Below, in pieces: positions 26,293-34,934 of a stretch of DNA of 57,060 bases. The translations under genes were made by a program, and so were the position numbers. Location: NCBI GenBank assembly GCA_947166705.1, contig CAMVFE010000011.1, forward strand, positions 1 to 57,060, read 5' to 3'. This DNA comes from an uncultured Clostridia bacterium (GTDB lineage: Bacteria; Bacillota; Clostridia; Christensenellales; Aristaeellaceae). Below the pieces are notes generated by a model. That model saw nothing but the letters and a program-made list of their open reading frames with translations. It was not told where the DNA came from and did no database searches. The first letter of the stretch is position 1. Each line of letters opens with the position of its first letter.

Positions 26293-26363
26293 GCTGCGGG
26301 CCCTCCGTTTCGCTTCCCTGCAGAGTCATTTTCGGAACATTTCTCTTCAGAATTTCTGTGAAA

Positions 26364-26392
26364 AGTATACGTTGCTTTGCGAAGGATATCAA
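26364..26392 (-). promoter_or_regulatory. Promoter of the GH3 gene
   Basis: Minus strand: TTGATA (26387-26392), 17-base spacer, TATACT (26364-26369). The ATG at 26292 follows about 70 bases later, with GGAGG nine bases before it. An intact promoter argues against long-standing decay of this gene. Confidence 0.8.
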
Positions 26393-27039
26393 GAGCAAAG
26401 TATTTTTATAAACAGATTACGCTTCCCCTGCGGAATGGGAGATCTTAAGAAAGCGCCAATCTTATTCTTCAGACTGACCGCCGGGATGAACATGGCATTG
26501 CCGATGAATCGTGCCGTTCTTCCCGGTCTTCGGTCTGATATCGCGGGTCAGGTTGTGCACCTGCTTCTGGAAGCAGCTGATCCGTCCCGCGGGTTCATCA
26601 GCCGGAGTATCTTCCTGCTCTGCTGTGACCGGCCAAGGTCAGTAACCTGCCGGTTGTACGCATCCGCCAGCCGCATCTCGGTGTTGATGTCACCCTTCAG
26701 GGCGGCCATTCGATATTGATCTTGTCGTTGCCCTTGGGATCCATCTTCTCCTTAATTCTCCTGACGAAATCCAGGTTATTCTTATGATCTGGTCCTACTG
26801 TAATATTCGCCAGAACAACATCTTCCTCCCCGAACTTGCTTTCCAGTGTGCAAAGCGTCTTTGACCAGATCGACTATTGCTGTTCGTTCCGTTCGTGTTT
26901 ACAATCTGATCTGTGACGTTGCCACTTGACTGCTCGATAAGCGAGCCCTTCCTGTTCAGGAATTCGGTCAGTGCTTCGTCTCTATTTATGTCCATAACAT
27001 CATAAAAAAGCTGATTCCGGTATAGTTCCGGTACAAAAG
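26393..27039. other. Gene-poor degenerate region beside tRNA-Ser genes
   Basis: About 650 bases with visibly lower GC than the flanks and no intact gene. On the minus strand, short protein-like pieces appear in different frames. One from 26995 reads MDINRDEALTEFLNRKG; a second gives FGEEDVVLANITVGPDHKNN and then RRIKEKMDPKGNDKINIEW (about 26850-26710). A third from about 26711 reads MAALKGDINTEMRLADAYN and ends near 26550. Frame changes between them suggest a decayed gene or genes from an inserted element. I cannot name the family, and see no terminal repeats or integrase. Confidence 0.5.
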
Positions 27040-27078
27040 CAAAAGAAAAATCGTAGGAGTGTTGAAATTCCTACGATT
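27040..27078 (-). terminator. Terminator of the tRNA-Ser pair
   Basis: A 10-bp perfect stem (27049-27058 with 27069-27078) is followed on the minus strand by TTTCTTTTG. It starts eight bases after the 3' end of tRNA-Ser(GCT). Confidence 0.85.
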
Positions 27079-27085
27079 CATTGAG

Positions 27086-27173
27086 CGGAGAAGCCGGGAT
27101 TTGAACCCGGGCTGCGGTCACCCGCACTACTCCCTTAGCAGGGGAGCCCCTTCGGCCACTTGGGTACTTCTCC
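27086..27173 (-). tRNA. tRNA-Ser (anticodon GCT)
   Basis: An 88-base class II tRNA on the minus strand: acceptor GGAGAAG/CTTCTCC with discriminator G, anticodon stem-loop CCCCTGCTAAGGG, a long variable arm, and a T arm with GGTTCAAATC. CCA is not encoded. It follows tRNA-Ser(TGA) by 12 bases. Confidence 0.96.
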
Positions 27174-27185
27174 AAAGCCGGTGAG

Positions 27186-27271
27186 CGGAGCGAGAGGGAT
27201 TCGAACCCCCGGTACCTTTCGGTATCACTGGTTTTCAAGACCAGCGCCTTCAACCGCTCGGCCATCGCTCC
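27186..27271 (-). tRNA. tRNA-Ser (anticodon TGA)
   Basis: An 86-base class II tRNA on the minus strand: acceptor GGAGCGA paired with CGCTCC plus G, anticodon loop in TGGTCTTGAAAACCA giving TGA, a long variable arm, and a T arm with GGTTCGAATC. First of two tRNA-Ser genes under one promoter. Confidence 0.96.
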
Positions 27272-27291
27272 AGGTTCAACCAGCGACAAGT

Positions 27292-27320
27292 ATCTTATCA
27301 TGAGCGGCTGTTTCCGTCAA
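27292..27320 (-). promoter_or_regulatory. Promoter of the tRNA-Ser pair
   Basis: Minus strand: TTGACG (27315-27320), 17-base spacer, TAAGAT (27292-27297), about 20 bases before the first tRNA. Confidence 0.8.
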
Positions 27321-27471
27321 GCCCCATTTTGACTGCCGCGGATTTCCGCAGGGCTTTTTCGTTTTGCTGCCGGCTTTCCGGATACGCCGTGCCGGCAGCC
27401 CCGGTATGCTCTCAGGTCCTCCTGCCCTCCGGCTTTCGCGAATCCGCGTACCGGTTTCCTGCCGGGTCCTT

Positions 27472-27951
27472 TTAAAGGATCCTCTCCATATACGTTTTCC
27501 TCGGCGTGAAACCCATCCTGCGGTAGAAGGCTTCAGCCGCGTCGTTCCCCGCCCACACGTTCAGCGTCACGTCATAGCAGCCCTTTTCCCGGGCGTAGGC
27601 TATGGCGTAATCGCACAGCATCTTCCCGACCTTCTGCCCGCGGGACTTTTCATCCACGCAGAAATCATCGATATACATGGACCGGGATTCCCGCAGATTG
27701 TTGGAATGGGTCACTGTCTCCAGCACGCAGAAGCAGTAGCCAATCACGTTTCCTTCCGCATCCTCCGCCACAAACACGGGCCGGTTCTCATCCTGAAAGA
27801 TGGTCTGGAGCTCATCCGCCGTATATTTCCGGGTTCCGGAGACAAAAAGGTCGGGCCGGATCACCGCGTGGATCTCGAGCACCTGGCTCAGCAGATCCAG
27901 CACCCGCTGGGTATCCTTGGCTTCCGCTCTGCGAATATTCAGCACGTTCAT
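27472..27951 (-). CDS. GNAT-family N-acetyltransferase
   Basis: A protein of 157-159 residues with the GNAT acetyl-CoA fold. The V/I-D-x-F-C-V strand and the A motif appear as MYIDDFCVDEKSRGQKVGKMLCDYAI (about 93-118), followed by LNVWAGNDAAEAFYRRMGFTPRK. The nearest ribosome site (GGAGG) is only two bases from the ATG at 27951 but eight bases from the GTG at 27945, so the GTG may be the real start. The substrate cannot be told from sequence. It lies 60 bases after the DUF1858 gene, beyond a hairpin. Confidence 0.88.
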   Translation of the reverse strand: MNVLNIRRAEAKDTQRVLDLLSQVLEIHAVIRPDLFVSGTRKYTADELQTIFQDENRPVFVAEDAEGNVIGYCFCVLETVTHSNNLRESRSMYIDDFCVDEKSRGQKVGKMLCDYAIAYAREKGCYDVTLNVWAGNDAAEAFYRRMGFTPRKTYMERIL

Positions 27952-27972
27952 TTCCTCCGCTTCATTCGTCTG

Positions 27973-28003
27973 AAAAGCCGTACCTTTCTGTGAGGTACGG
28001 CTT
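27973..28003 (-). terminator. Terminator after the DUF1858 gene
   Basis: A 10-bp perfect stem (27975-27984 with 27994-28003) is followed by four T on the minus strand. It lies eight bases past the DUF1858 stop and upstream of the GNAT gene. Confidence 0.65.
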
Positions 28004-28010
28004 CTTCAGT

Positions 28011-28214
28011 TCAGTTTGCCGCAGCAATCCGGGCGTTGATCGCTTCCACCACGGGAGCGGGATCAAACCCATGCACCATGCAGGCTTCCTCCAGGCTCTC
28101 CGCCTGACTGGCCGGGCAGCCCAGGCAGTGCATCCCGATGGACATCAGCACCTCGACCGCTTCCGGATGCTTCATGACGATTTCGCCGATCAGGGTTTTC
28201 TCATTAATTTCCAT
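28011..28214 (-). CDS. DUF1858-domain protein
   Basis: A 67-residue protein that is entirely one DUF1858 domain (IGEIVMKHPEAVEVLMSIGMHCLGCPAS). It carries the characteristic C-x-x-C pair (Cys 30 and 33), proposed to be redox-active or metal-binding in anaerobes, often with hybrid-cluster or RIC-type proteins. Here it stands alone under its own promoter (28269-28297). Function in this organism is unknown. Confidence 0.9.
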   Translation of the reverse strand: MEINEKTLIGEIVMKHPEAVEVLMSIGMHCLGCPASQAESLEEACMVHGFDPAPVVEAINARIAAAN

Positions 28215-28268
28215 GGTCTGAAAAACTCCTCTCCGTTTCCGGAAATCACCTGTTCCTTCAACACCGCC

Positions 28269-28297
28269 ATTGTATCACGGGTATCCGAGCTTTGCAA
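28269..28297 (-). promoter_or_regulatory. Promoter of the DUF1858 gene
   Basis: Minus strand: TTGCAA (28292-28297), 17-base spacer, TACAAT (28269-28274), about 55 bases before the ATG. Confidence 0.78.
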
Positions 28298-28408
28298 CCG
28301 TTCCGGAGGCTCTTCCGGCCGTCCTTTCCGCTCCGGCGTCCTGCCGGTTCCGGGGCCGTTCTTTTCGGCCCGGAGGTGTCTTTGCCCCGGATTTCATCCG
28401 GGCTGCGG

Positions 28409-28437
28409 TTGAAAACATGCTTCGTTTATATTATGAT
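28409..28437 (+). promoter_or_regulatory. Promoter of the alpha-galactosidase gene
   Basis: TTGAAA (28409-28414), 17-base spacer, TATGAT (28432-28437). The predicted start is near 28444, 30 bases before the ATG. Confidence 0.82.
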
Positions 28438-28473
28438 GAAGGCGCCTGAAAATACAAAGAGAGGATCATCGCC

Positions 28474-30663
28474 ATGAAAGAACTGGAAATCTTTACGCTG
28501 GAAGAAGCCGGTCTCCGCCTTGTGTTCGGCATTACCCCGCAGCGCAGGATCCGCCTGCTCTACTTTGGTACGGAAGCCTGGGAACCTTCCAGGGATCCCA
28601 ATCTCTGCTCTTCAGATCCTGAGCGGTGGCTGGAGGACGGATATCTTTTCTCCCAGATCCAGCTCGCCGGCATGAATTCTCCCTATGAGAAGCAGGGAAC
28701 CATGTATGTCGCCACCATGCCCGGCTGTTCCCTGGAATACGTCTCCCGCTCCGTTGAGGAAAACGAACGGGGCCGTCTTCTCACGATCGTCCAGGAGGAC
28801 GCGGCCGCCGGAATCCGGCTGACCAGTTTCTTTCAGTTCTTTTCCGGCCTTCCCCTGGTCCGGATGACGCACCGCGCGGAGAATACCGGCGCCGACGCCC
28901 GGGTGCTCACCTATCTGGGCTCCTTCTCCTGCCTGGGCTGGGAGCTGGGCGGAGAATCCTCCGCAGATCGGAAGATCCGCGTGCACATCCCGCATAACGG
29001 CTGGCAGAAGGAGCTGAGCTGGCGGGACTACGGCCTGCCCGATCTCGGCCTGGCGGAAACGCAGCCCCATGTGATGCGCCGGACCTCCAAAACCTTCGAG
29101 CTCACGAATACGGGCAACTGGTCCAGCAAGCACTTCCTTCCCATGGGCCTGCTGGAGAATACCGAGGCCGGCTCCGTGCTCTTCTTCCAGATCGAGCATA
29201 ACGGCTCCTGGCACTGGGAGATCGGGCTGCAGAGCAACCATTACTTCCTGAACATCTCCGGTCCTACCTGCACCCAGTCCGATTTTGCCGTCAGGCTGGC
29301 CTCCGGGGAGAGCTTCACTTCCGTCCCGGTCTGCGTCGGCGCAGTCCGCGGCGGGATCAGCGAGGCCGTCTCCGGGCTGGTTCAGTACCGGCGCCTGATC
29401 CGCCGCCCAAACCCGGACAACGAGAAGCTTCCGGTCATCTTCAATGATTACATGAACTGCCTTTTCGGCGATCCGACCACGGAGAAGGAGCTTCCGCTGA
29501 TCGAGGCCGCGCAAAAGGCCGGCTGCGAATACTATGTCATCGACGCGGGCTGGTACGCGGACGGGTTCTGGTGGGACGGCGTCGGGGAATGGAAGGAAAG
29601 CCGGAAGCGCTTCCCCGGCGGCCTGCGGGAACTGACGGACATCATCCGTTCCCGCGGCATGGTTCCCGGCCTCTGGCTGGAGCTGGAGGTCATGGGCATC
29701 CGCTGCCCGCTGGTCCCGGATCTGCCGAAGAACTGGTTCTTCCGGCGTTTCGGGGAGCCCGTGTATGACCGCAGCCGCATGCAGCTCGATTTCCGGAATC
29801 CGGAGGTGCGCGCCTTCGCGGACCGGATCATCGACCGGCTTGTGCGGGAATACGGCGCGGGATATATCAAGATGGATTATAATATCGAGCCCGGCGTCGG
29901 AACGGACGAAGGGGCCTTTACGCCCGGGGAAGGGCTCTACAGGCATGAACAGGCCTATCTGAGCTGGCTTGACGGCGTGTTTGCCCGCTATCCGGATCTG
30001 GTGATTGAAAACTGCTCCAGCGGCGGCATGCGCATGGATTACGCGATGCTTTCCCGCTATTCGATCCAGTCCACCAGCGATCAGGAGGACTTTGTCCATT
30101 ACGCGACGATCGCCTGCAATGCGCCCTCCGGGGTCAACAGCGAGCAGAGCGCGGTCTGGTCCTATCCGCAGCGGGATTCGGACGACGAAACGACCGTCTA
30201 TAATATGATCAACGCCATGACCGGCCGCGTTCATCAGTCCGGGCACCTGGCGGAGCTGGAGCCCTCGCCGCTCTCGCTGGTCCGGGAGGGGCTGGACCTG
30301 TACCGGCAGATGCGGAAAATGATTCCGCGCAGCCTCCCCTTCTGGCCGCTGGGCTTCGCCCATGCCGAGGAACCCTTTGCCTGCCTCGTACTCCGGGGCG
30401 GGGAAGAATGCTTCCTGGCCCTCTGGCACCAGACCCGCAGCCGGGAAGGGCTTCCGCGGACGATCAGCATCCCGCTGTCCGCCATGCCGGAAGCCGCGCG
30501 GCTTCTGGAGCCCGAAATCTTCTATCCCCGGAAGGAAAGCCTCCGGGAAGCTGTTTCCCATTCCTGGGACCCGGAGCGCGGGATCCTGTCCGTCACGTTC
30601 CGGGAAGCTCCCTGCGCCCGGCTTTTCCGGTTTCCGCTTCGGAAGGAAAGCCTGAAAGGCTGA
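28474..30663 (+). CDS. Alpha-galactosidase, GH36
   Basis: A 729-residue retaining alpha-galactosidase. The N-terminal beta-sandwich domain (about 1-310) precedes a barrel with YYVIDAGWYADGFWWDGVGEW. The nucleophile is D468 in YIKMDYNIEPG, and the acid/base D536 lies in IQSTSDQED, where GH36 enzymes have SDxTD-like sequence. NCSSGGMRMDYAMLSRY is also typical. No signal peptide, so it acts on imported raffinose-family or melibiose-type oligosaccharides in the cytoplasm. AGAGGA precedes the ATG. It is monocistronic, with its own promoter and terminator. Confidence 0.94.
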   Translation: MKELEIFTLEEAGLRLVFGITPQRRIRLLYFGTEAWEPSRDPNLCSSDPERWLEDGYLFSQIQLAGMNSPYEKQGTMYVATMPGCSLEYVSRSVEENERGRLLTIVQEDAAAGIRLTSFFQFFSGLPLVRMTHRAENTGADARVLTYLGSFSCLGWELGGESSADRKIRVHIPHNGWQKELSWRDYGLPDLGLAETQPHVMRRTSKTFELTNTGNWSSKHFLPMGLLENTEAGSVLFFQIEHNGSWHWEIGLQSNHYFLNISGPTCTQSDFAVRLASGESFTSVPVCVGAVRGGISEAVSGLVQYRRLIRRPNPDNEKLPVIFNDYMNCLFGDPTTEKELPLIEAAQKAGCEYYVIDAGWYADGFWWDGVGEWKESRKRFPGGLRELTDIIRSRGMVPGLWLELEVMGIRCPLVPDLPKNWFFRRFGEPVYDRSRMQLDFRNPEVRAFADRIIDRLVREYGAGYIKMDYNIEPGVGTDEGAFTPGEGLYRHEQAYLSWLDGVFARYPDLVIENCSSGGMRMDYAMLSRYSIQSTSDQEDFVHYATIACNAPSGVNSEQSAVWSYPQRDSDDETTVYNMINAMTGRVHQSGHLAELEPSPLSLVREGLDLYRQMRKMIPRSLPFWPLGFAHAEEPFACLVLRGGEECFLALWHQTRSREGLPRTISIPLSAMPEAARLLEPEIFYPRKESLREAVSHSWDPERGILSVTFREAPCARLFRFPLRKESLKG

Positions 30664-30693
30664 TCCTCCGCGGAGCGGACAGCTGATTTTACC

Positions 30694-31824
30694 TCAGCCG
30701 GCTTCCGGTTTCGGAAGGCCGGCTTTCTTTCTCTGTCCGAACGGAGGGCACAGAACCCATCCCGTCAGGAAAAGTACGGTGCCCCATCTCAGGACGCCGC
30801 TCCAGAAAAGAATCTCCGCCATTTCGGGAGTCCGGAAGCGCAGCGGCCGGGACGCCTCCGCCGTCAGCTCCCGGAAGCGCCGGATCAGCGCCTCGGGATC
30901 CACGAGGGAATCCGGAACCCATTCCGGGAAGGCCGTCATCGGCTGCGCGGCCCAGACCACCAGCGCCGCGCAGGCCACGCCAAGCGCTGCCCACAGGAGG
31001 GCCGTCCGAAGGGCCTGCCAGGTCAGCCAGCCCGCGATCTGCCGCGGATAGCGGCTTTTCAGCTTTTCTCTGATCTCCCCGGCGCGGCGGCGCGTGTATT
31101 TCATCAGCAGCCTGACGCAGAGGCCCAGCAGGCGTACCGCGCCCAGCAGCAGCGCCGCGCGTGGCAGGATGGTGCCCCGCATTCTCTCCTTAGCCAGAAA
31201 GAAGGCCTGTCCCTCGCCGCAGATTTCCCGCGCTCCCGTTTCGAAAACCGACCGGAGGGCGTCCGCGGCGCGTCCGCCCGCGGACAGCGTCAGAACCGTA
31301 ACCGCGGGCGCGCCGGAGGCGCCCAGCGGAATCCAGGCGAAGCAGGCGCCGCCGTCGCCGATCCGGCGGACCTGCGCCGCGACTCCCACCACCTCGTATT
31401 TTTTCTCCGCCAGGGTCACTGTTTTCCCCAGCGGATCCTCATCTCCGAAAAGCCCGAAGGCCAGCCGCTCATCCAGCACGATGACCGCCCGTCCCCGGTC
31501 CCCCCGCGTCAGGGGGCGGCCTGAGACAAACCTGCGGGGATAAATCTCAAAATAGCCTCCCGCCGTTTCGGTCAGGATCAGCTCATCCCGGGCAGCCTGT
31601 TCGGTGGAAACGGACGTTTTTTCCGCTGTTCCGTGCAGGGAGAGCGTCGGGAATTCGTTTCCCCACTTGTCCTCCGCCCTGCTCAGAAGCTCCGCGGGAT
31701 CCTTTCCCCCCGCCGGAAAAGCGTACTGGCTGATTTCCGGCCCGCTGTACAGGCCGATCACGCCGGCCAGCGCCAGCAGCAGACCCAGCGCCGTCAGCCA
31801 GGAAATCCTTCTTCGCCTGCTCAT
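30694..31824 (-). CDS. MacB-like membrane protein without ATPase
   Basis: A 376-residue protein. An N-terminal helix (about 9-27) is followed by an extracytoplasmic domain (about 30-205) resembling the MacB periplasmic core (GGYFEIYPRRFVSGRPLTRGDRGRAVIVLDERLAFGLFGDEDPLGKTV). Further helices lie near 218-238, 272-297 and 340-362. That is the MacB/FtsX layout, but no nucleotide-binding domain is attached or encoded nearby. The ATG overlaps the stop of the adaptor gene upstream (ATGA). As the last gene of the operon it probably works with the HlyD-like proteins. Exporter or mechanotransmission role is inference. Confidence 0.72.
   Translation of the reverse strand: MSRRRRISWLTALGLLLALAGVIGLYSGPEISQYAFPAGGKDPAELLSRAEDKWGNEFPTLSLHGTAEKTSVSTEQAARDELILTETAGGYFEIYPRRFVSGRPLTRGDRGRAVIVLDERLAFGLFGDEDPLGKTVTLAEKKYEVVGVAAQVRRIGDGGACFAWIPLGASGAPAVTVLTLSAGGRAADALRSVFETGAREICGEGQAFFLAKERMRGTILPRAALLLGAVRLLGLCVRLLMKYTRRRAGEIREKLKSRYPRQIAGWLTWQALRTALLWAALGVACAALVVWAAQPMTAFPEWVPDSLVDPEALIRRFRELTAEASRPLRFRTPEMAEILFWSGVLRWGTVLFLTGWVLCPPFGQRKKAGLPKPEAG
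30696..30734 (+). terminator. Terminator of the GH36 gene
   Basis: A stem of 7 plus 5 bp with one bulged base (30696-30724) is followed by TTTCTTTCTC. It lies within and just past the convergent stop of the MacB-like gene. Confidence 0.65.
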
Positions 31825-33170
31825 TTATCCTGATCCTTTGCGTATTCCATCACCGCGCCGCCCTCGGTCAGGGCGCGGTCCTCCATATACAGTACCTTCT
31901 GGTAGGTCAGGTCCTCGGCGACGGAGACCGTGGAGCCGCTCTCCGCCAGCACCGTCACATCCGTTTTCCGGGCCTTCATACGGCTTCCGCCGAAGGCCGA
32001 GCTGTCCGTCTCCGCCACATAGACGTATCGGTTTTTTCCGCTTCCCCGGACGGCGGAAGCGGGCAGAAGGCAGGTTGACTCCCGGCTCCGCGTGACCAGC
32101 TTGGCCTTGATTTCATTTTTCATCAGGGTCGATACGCTTCCCAGCGCGTACAGGACGTCCTGCGTGATCTCGGCATCCGCGTAGGGCCTGCCCTCCAGCG
32201 TCAGCCCGGTCTGGATGACCTGGACGGCCGGCTGGCTCCAGCCGTCGCTCTCCAGGATCACCGTCGTTCCGGGATTCACTTCCTGCTTCACATCCGCCAG
32301 GCTCAGCCGGATTACCGGCTGCGATCCCTCCGCGGTCATCTTCATGACAACCGTATCCCCGTCCACGGTGGATCCCTTTTCCACGCCGACCTCTGTCACA
32401 TAGGCCGCCCGGGGCGCCGTGATCTTTTCCGCCGTCCTGATCATCACCTGCGTCGCCGTCAGCTGCTCCTCGAGGGCGGCCGTTTTATCCTCCTGGGCTT
32501 TCAGCTGCTGCAGCAGCGTCCAGGTGCTCTCCGGAATCGCGTAGCGCTCCAGCGCGGTCAGCTCTCCGGCACTTTCCGTTCTTTCCTGCTCCGCCTGCCG
32601 CCAGGCCTGCCAGAGCGTTTCGATCTCCTCTCCGGCCCCTTCCGGAAGCCGGTCCCCTTCCATTTCCAGGCCCGCGCGGCGCAGCGCGGAAAACAGGCCG
32701 ATCCGGGCTTCCTGCGCGGCCGCCGCCGCCGCGGCGTCGCGTTCCCAGGCTTCCCGCCATTTCTGCTCTCCGCGGTTCAGGCGGATATCCGCGGTCTTCT
32801 TCTGCAGCTCGCGCAGCTCCTTCTGCGCCGTCAGCAGATCCTTCCGCAGGGTTTCCAGCGTCTTTTCCCCATCCGTGACCCTCGCGCTCAGAAGCGGGTC
32901 TCCTGCCTTGACCCGTGCTCCGGCTTCCGCCTGTACGCGCGTGACCGTCAGGGTCATCCCCTCCGGAACGGGCAGGGTGAACTCCACGGTCTCCGGAAAT
33001 ACGACCTGGCCCTTCAGCTCCGTTTCCACTTCCATCTTTCCCATTCTCGCCTGGGCAAAGCGGACCTTCGGGGTCGTCAGGTTCCGGACCGTTCCGGAAA
33101 AAAAGATGCACAGGGCAACCGCCGCCGCCAGCACAATCATGCCCCTCAGGGCGAATTTCTTCATCTTCAT
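31821..33170 (-). CDS. HlyD/MacA-like adaptor protein (first in gene order on the map)
   Basis: A 449-residue membrane-anchored adaptor. N-terminal helix (residues 8-28), then a biotinyl-lipoyl-like half (VPEGMTLTVTRVQAEAGARVKAGDPLLSA), a long alpha-hairpin (about 100-245, with ETLRKDLLTAQKELRELQKK), and the return lipoyl half (AYVTEVGVEKGSTVDGDTVVMKM). Beta-barrel and membrane-proximal domains follow. Such proteins bridge a membrane transporter to the cell surface. It overlaps the permease stop by four bases and the MacB-like start by four bases, so the three are translationally coupled. Confidence 0.82.
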   Translation of the reverse strand: MKMKKFALRGMIVLAAAVALCIFFSGTVRNLTTPKVRFAQARMGKMEVETELKGQVVFPETVEFTLPVPEGMTLTVTRVQAEAGARVKAGDPLLSARVTDGEKTLETLRKDLLTAQKELRELQKKTADIRLNRGEQKWREAWERDAAAAAAAQEARIGLFSALRRAGLEMEGDRLPEGAGEEIETLWQAWRQAEQERTESAGELTALERYAIPESTWTLLQQLKAQEDKTAALEEQLTATQVMIRTAEKITAPRAAYVTEVGVEKGSTVDGDTVVMKMTAEGSQPVIRLSLADVKQEVNPGTTVILESDGWSQPAVQVIQTGLTLEGRPYADAEITQDVLYALGSVSTLMKNEIKAKLVTRSRESTCLLPASAVRGSGKNRYVYVAETDSSAFGGSRMKARKTDVTVLAESGSTVSVAEDLTYQKVLYMEDRALTEGGAVMEYAKDQDK

Positions 33171-34027
33171 TTTAACTCCGTCAATTGAATTCCGCTGAGG
33201 ATATCCTCCTGGAAGAACAGATATACGAACAGCGCCGGCAGGATATACAGCGCCGCTCCCGCGAACTCAAAGCCCGTGTTTTCCCGGGCCAGCTGGTTGA
33301 ACATGGTGCTCAGCGGCTGAAGGTCCTGTCTGTTTGTCAGATAGGTCAGCGGCTGCTCCACCAGGTTCCAGCTCTCCGCGAAGGACAGCGCCGCCGCGGC
33401 GCCCAGGATCGGGCGGCAGACCGGCAGGATCACCCGCAGGTATACGCTCAGCGTTCCCGCGCCGTCCATTTCCGCCGCCTCAATCAGCTCTCCCGGAAGC
33501 GCCACCATGTACTGCCGGATCAGGAAAATATAGAAAGGCGCGAACCACATCGGCAGGATGACCGCCCAGGCCGTATTGATCAGGCCGAGGCTTCGGAGCG
33601 TCAGCACGTTGGGAACCATCGTCACCTGGAACGGCAGAAGCATCAGCAGGATGATCCCGAAGAAGATCCCGTTCCGGCCCGGGAACCGGAACCGGCTCAG
33701 GGCGAAGGCCAGGGCGGGAATCACCGCCGCCTGGCCGGCCAGGATCAGCGCCGCGTACATCGCGGAGTTCACGAACAGGCGCAGCACGGTGTTATCCGTG
33801 ATCAGAATCTGATGGTACTGGCCGAGCGAAACCATGTCGGGAATCAGATGCGCGTCCATCCACAGGCTGACGTCGTAGCTTCCCCGCGTTTTCATGTAGG
33901 CCTTCATCTCGTCCATGGAGCAGAAGGAATACAGGAAGGTCTGGATCATGGGCAGGAGCAGCAGCACGGCCGTTCCGAACAGGAAAGCCTGCAGCGCCCG
34001 CAGCCTGAATCCCCGGATTTTTCTCAT
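33167..34027 (-). CDS. Carbohydrate ABC permease, MalG type
   Basis: A 286-residue permease with an N-terminal helix (about 14-31), a large loop (about 35-80) and then five helices. The EAA loop reads ELIEAAEMDGAGTLSVYLRVILPVCRPIL, with the conserved EAA---G pattern that docks on an ATPase. This start is chosen because GGGAGG lies eight bases upstream; a longer frame upstream is only overlap with the previous gene. It sits 14 bases after the MalF-type permease. No ATPase is encoded in the operon. Confidence 0.85.
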   Translation of the reverse strand: MRKIRGFRLRALQAFLFGTAVLLLLPMIQTFLYSFCSMDEMKAYMKTRGSYDVSLWMDAHLIPDMVSLGQYHQILITDNTVLRLFVNSAMYAALILAGQAAVIPALAFALSRFRFPGRNGIFFGIILLMLLPFQVTMVPNVLTLRSLGLINTAWAVILPMWFAPFYIFLIRQYMVALPGELIEAAEMDGAGTLSVYLRVILPVCRPILGAAAALSFAESWNLVEQPLTYLTNRQDLQPLSTMFNQLARENTGFEFAGAALYILPALFVYLFFQEDILSGIQLTELK

Positions 34028-34041
34028 CCGCGCTGCCTCCC

Positions 34042-34896
34042 TTACTCCAGCCCGCGCCTGGCGCGGGCCTGCAGGAAGAACAGAATGCCGAACAGCGCAA
34101 ACACGATCACCGCGAAGCTGTAGGCCGCCGTTGTCACGTTCTGATAATTCAGCTTTCCGTACATGTTGTTCATATAGTTCTGGAGCGTGTACAGCGGCTC
34201 GTCCGGGTAAGCGCCGCCGATAAAGTAGATCTCCTTGAAAATCCGGAACGCGTTGACCCAGCACAGGATGAAGACCAGGAACGCCGATGGCACAATCAGC
34301 GGCAGGGTGATGGTAAAAGCCTGCCGGGTCAGGGACGCCCCTTCCAGCGCGGCGTATTCGTACAGGCTCTCCGGCACGCCCTGCAGCGCGGCCAGGAAGA
34401 TGACGACACAGAAACCCAGGTTCTTCCACAGGAACAGCAGCACCACCGGAAGCCTGAGCTCCGCGCCCTGCAGCCACAGAACCCGCTGTCCCCCCAGCAG
34501 CGTGATCAGGCGGTTGACGGGTCCTCCGTAGTCGAACCACAGCAGCCAGATGATCAGCACCGCGCTGGAGGGCATCAGATAGGGTAGGAGCACCGTGTTC
34601 CGGAAGACTCCTCCCGCCGGGCGCATCCGGTTCAGCAGGACGGCGAAGACAAAAGCCAGCAGGAAAAGGCCCGGCGCGCAGATCAGGCTCATCTCCATCG
34701 TATTCTTCAGCCCCAGCTGGAACATGGGGTTCTGCCATACGTTCAGATAGTTCTGAAACCCGACGAAGGCATTCTGAAAGCTTCCGTCCGTCAGGCTGTA
34801 CCAGATGCCGCCGAAGAAGGGGATCACATAGAACAGCAGGATCCCGGCCAGCCCCGGCAGCAGAAACGGCAGAACCAGCCTTTTCTTTCGATACAA
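34042..34896 (-). CDS. Carbohydrate ABC permease, MalF type
   Basis: A 284-residue permease with about six helices. It opens with VLPFLLPGLAGILLFYVIPFFGGIWYSL, a typical MalF/UgpA start. The EAA loop is YEYAALEGASLTRQAFTITLPLIVPS, with EYAALEGA and ITLPLI in the usual places. It heterodimerises in this family with a MalG-type partner, here the next gene. It lies 38 bases after the solute-binding gene. A shared MsmX/MsiK-like ATPase encoded elsewhere would be needed for import. Confidence 0.87.
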   Translation of the reverse strand: MYRKKRLVLPFLLPGLAGILLFYVIPFFGGIWYSLTDGSFQNAFVGFQNYLNVWQNPMFQLGLKNTMEMSLICAPGLFLLAFVFAVLLNRMRPAGGVFRNTVLLPYLMPSSAVLIIWLLWFDYGGPVNRLITLLGGQRVLWLQGAELRLPVVLLFLWKNLGFCVVIFLAALQGVPESLYEYAALEGASLTRQAFTITLPLIVPSAFLVFILCWVNAFRIFKEIYFIGGAYPDEPLYTLQNYMNNMYGKLNYQNVTTAAYSFAVIVFALFGILFFLQARARRGLE

Positions 34897-34934
34897 ATCT
34901 TTTTCGTTCCTTCCTTATGCCTCAGGCGGATCCG

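Noticed and set aside
23809-26361. 850-codon open frame on the plus strand across the GH3 gene
   Set aside because: Antisense shadow of GH3. Although it is longer than either GH3 block, the minus strand carries the GH3 motifs, promoter and ribosome site.
26279-26719. 146-codon open frame on the plus strand in the degenerate region
   Set aside because: It starts within the GH3 leader, has no ribosome site and shows no protein-like composition. The minus-strand fragments look more like former coding sequence.
27071-27301. 76-codon frame over the tRNA genes
   Set aside because: It is the translation of two tRNA-Ser genes and has no independent support.
33167-34738. MalG-type permease as a 523-residue protein
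   Set aside because: The upstream 236 codons overlap the MalF-type gene in another frame. A good ribosome site marks the ATG at 34027.
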